Shown here piece after piece: positions 61,411 to 64,000 of a stretch of DNA of 64,000 nt. The notes beneath the pieces were generated by a model. The model did no database searches, was not told the origin of the DNA, and saw nothing but the letters and a program-made list of their open reading frames with translations. Both the position numbers and the translations under genes were made by a program. How positions within the stretch are numbered: position 1 is the stretch's first letter; every line of letters begins with the position of its first letter. Source of the stretch: Phycicoccus jejuensis (GTDB lineage: Bacteria; Actinomycetota; Actinomycetes; Actinomycetales; Dermatophilaceae). The stretch spans positions 62,001 through 126,000 of the forward strand of contig NZ_JOEE01000007.1 in the NCBI RefSeq assembly GCF_000720925.1. Reading direction: 5' to 3'.

Positions 61411-62106
61411 TCAGGCGGTCGCGCAGAGCCAGTCGACGCCGGCCGAGACGTGGAGCGCCGTCGTGTCGACGAGCGGCACCGCCGCGTCGCCGTCGCGCAG
61501 CAGCAGGCCGATCTCGGTGCAGCCGAGGACGACCGCCTCCGCCCCGTCGGCGACGAGCCGCTCGACGACCCCGAGGTAGGCGGCGCGCGACTCCTCGCGG
61601 ACGACGTCGCGCACGAGCTCGTCGTAGATGACCCGGTGCACCAGCTCGCGGTCGGCCTCGCCGGGCACGACGACGTCGAGGCCGCGGGCGCGCAGGCGGT
61701 CGGCGTAGAAGGCCTGCTCCATCGTGAAGCGGGTCGCGAGCAGGCCGACCCTGCGGTGGCCGCCGGCCAGCAGCGCGTCGGCCGTCGGGTCGGCGATGTG
61801 CAGCAGGGGCACCCCGGCCGCGGCCTCGATGTCGTCGGCGACCCGGTGCATCGTGTTCGTCGCGAGCAGCAGCGCCTGCGCTCCCCCGGCCGCGAGCCCG
61901 CGGGCGGCATCGGCGAGGAGCGCGGCCGTGGCGGGCCAGTCGTCGGCGTGCTGGGCCGCGGCGACCGGCGCGAAGTCGACCGAGTGCAGCAGCAGACGGG
62001 CCGAGTGCAGCCCACCGAGCCGCGCAGCGACCCCCGCGTTGAGCCCGCGGTAGTAGGCCTCGGACGAGGTCCAGCTCATCCCGCCGAGCACCCCGAGCAG
62101 CCGCAT
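61411..62106 (-). CDS. Aspartate/glutamate racemase-family protein
   Basis: The 231-residue product matches the Asp/Glu racemase fold: LLGVLGGMSWTSSEAYYRGL, LLATNTMHRVADDIEAA and VVLGCTEIGLLL near the C-terminus. The two catalytic positions are Thr (in ATNTMH) and Cys (in GCTEI) rather than Cys/Cys. The same Thr/Cys pair occurs in the E. coli L-Asp/Glu-specific racemase, so one-directional conversion of L- to D-amino acid is possible. It could supply D-glutamate or D-aspartate. Leaderless start with TAGGGT 7 bases upstream. Confidence 0.88.
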   Translation of the reverse strand: MRLLGVLGGMSWTSSEAYYRGLNAGVAARLGGLHSARLLLHSVDFAPVAAAQHADDWPATAALLADAARGLAAGGAQALLLATNTMHRVADDIEAAAGVPLLHIADPTADALLAGGHRRVGLLATRFTMEQAFYADRLRARGLDVVVPGEADRELVHRVIYDELVRDVVREESRAAYLGVVERLVADGAEAVVLGCTEIGLLLRDGDAAVPLVDTTALHVSAGVDWLCATA

Positions 62107-62113
62107 GCGCCCG

Positions 62114-62119
62114 ACCCTA
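62114..62119 (-). promoter_or_regulatory. Leaderless -10 box TAGGGT
   Basis: TAGGGT on the minus strand ends 7 bases before the racemase ATG. Confidence 0.6.
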
Positions 62120-62151
62120 CGCCGCGGCGCCGACGCCGACCGGCACGACGA

Positions 62152-62185
62152 CGCCGCCCGGCCCCCTGACGGGGACCGGGCGGCG
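62152..62185 (-). terminator. Hairpin terminator after groEL
   Basis: CGCCGCCCGG (62152-62161) pairs with CCGGGCGGCG (62176-62185); inner CCCC/GGGG pairs continue the stem. It begins 24 bases past the groEL stop. Confidence 0.65.
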
Positions 62186-62208
62186 TGCGGTGTCGCGGGA
62201 GGTGGGGC

Positions 62209-63939
<1,731 letters not shown>

Positions 63940-63951
63940 TCAGCGGACTGC

Positions 63952-64000
63952 TCAGCCGACGACGGCGAGCACGTCGCGGGCGGAGAGGATGAGATACTCC
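63952..64000 (-). CDS. groES: 10-kDa co-chaperonin, C-terminal end only
   Basis: The last 15 codons read EYLILSARDVLAVVG then TGA, the characteristic GroES ending; the rest lies past the window edge. It precedes groEL on the minus strand as in the usual groESL operon. Heat-shock operators (CIRCE or similar), if any, would be upstream and out of view. Confidence 0.9.
   Translation of the reverse strand, partial: EYLILSARDVLAVVG

Overview
The window is a roughly 73-74% GC bacterial chromosome segment. The gene set (WhiB3-type regulator, GuaB3 beside GuaB, DUF6350, MurT/GatD, His-rich GroEL, SURF1-DUF3817-GuaA order, PPOX-class F420 enzyme) points to a high-GC actinobacterium. My inference is Micrococcales, probably Intrasporangiaceae-like. 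No rRNA, tRNA, prophage, insertion sequence or CRISPR array was seen. Genes are dense, with short gaps and many ATGA, GTGA or TGATG start/stop overlaps.

Layout. 1-5.9 kb: start of an EamA transporter; a nitrogen-compound block (carbamate kinase, ring-opening amidohydrolase, heme N-oxygenase-like YqcI/YcgG protein, DUF1989 protein); a small DUF2510-type membrane protein between two near-identical hairpins; an FNT channel. 5.9-12.3 kb (minus): sucC-sucD, then DUF6350, purN, a PPOX protein and purH, with a ZTP riboswitch ahead of purH. 12.4-16.9 kb: secreted M4 protease, lipase, a 51-bp tandem repeat array and an M23 peptidase. 16.9-22.2 kb: pcrA, a PadR/HAAS pair, a stand-alone LigD-type polymerase coupled to arfB. 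22.2-27.8 kb: POT peptide transporter, D-amino-acid oxidase, family-5 uracil-DNA glycosylase, GNAT, quinone oxidoreductase. 27.8-31.7 kb: NarL-type two-component system divergent from a PspC/LiaF-like envelope protein. 31.7-38.9 kb: NUDIX, glycosyltransferase, PIG-L, UPF0104-type membrane protein, M18 aminopeptidase, gatD-murT. 39-43.6 kb: lipase, guaA, DUF3817, SURF1, MOSC. 43.7-47.2 kb: a heterodimeric ABC exporter. 47.2-53.3 kb: DedA, DUF1905, GMC oxidoreductase with aldehyde dehydrogenase, DUF305 and DUF6153 proteins. 53.4-60.3 kb: guaB3, DHA2 drug exporter, P1 peptidase, beta-lactamase-fold lipoprotein, guaB. 60.5-64 kb: whiB3-like gene, S4 protein, Asp/Glu racemase, groEL and the end of groES.

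Two themes run through the non-coding DNA. First, about 27 genes have a TANNNT-like -10 box only 6-10 bases before the start codon, so leaderless transcription looks common here. Second, most transcription-unit ends carry long, near-perfect inverted repeats. Four families of these occur twice in the window at unrelated loci, and one gene tail is followed by a 61-bp duplicate of itself. The least explained gene block is the amidohydrolase/N-oxygenase/DUF1989 cluster at 0.6-4.2 kb.
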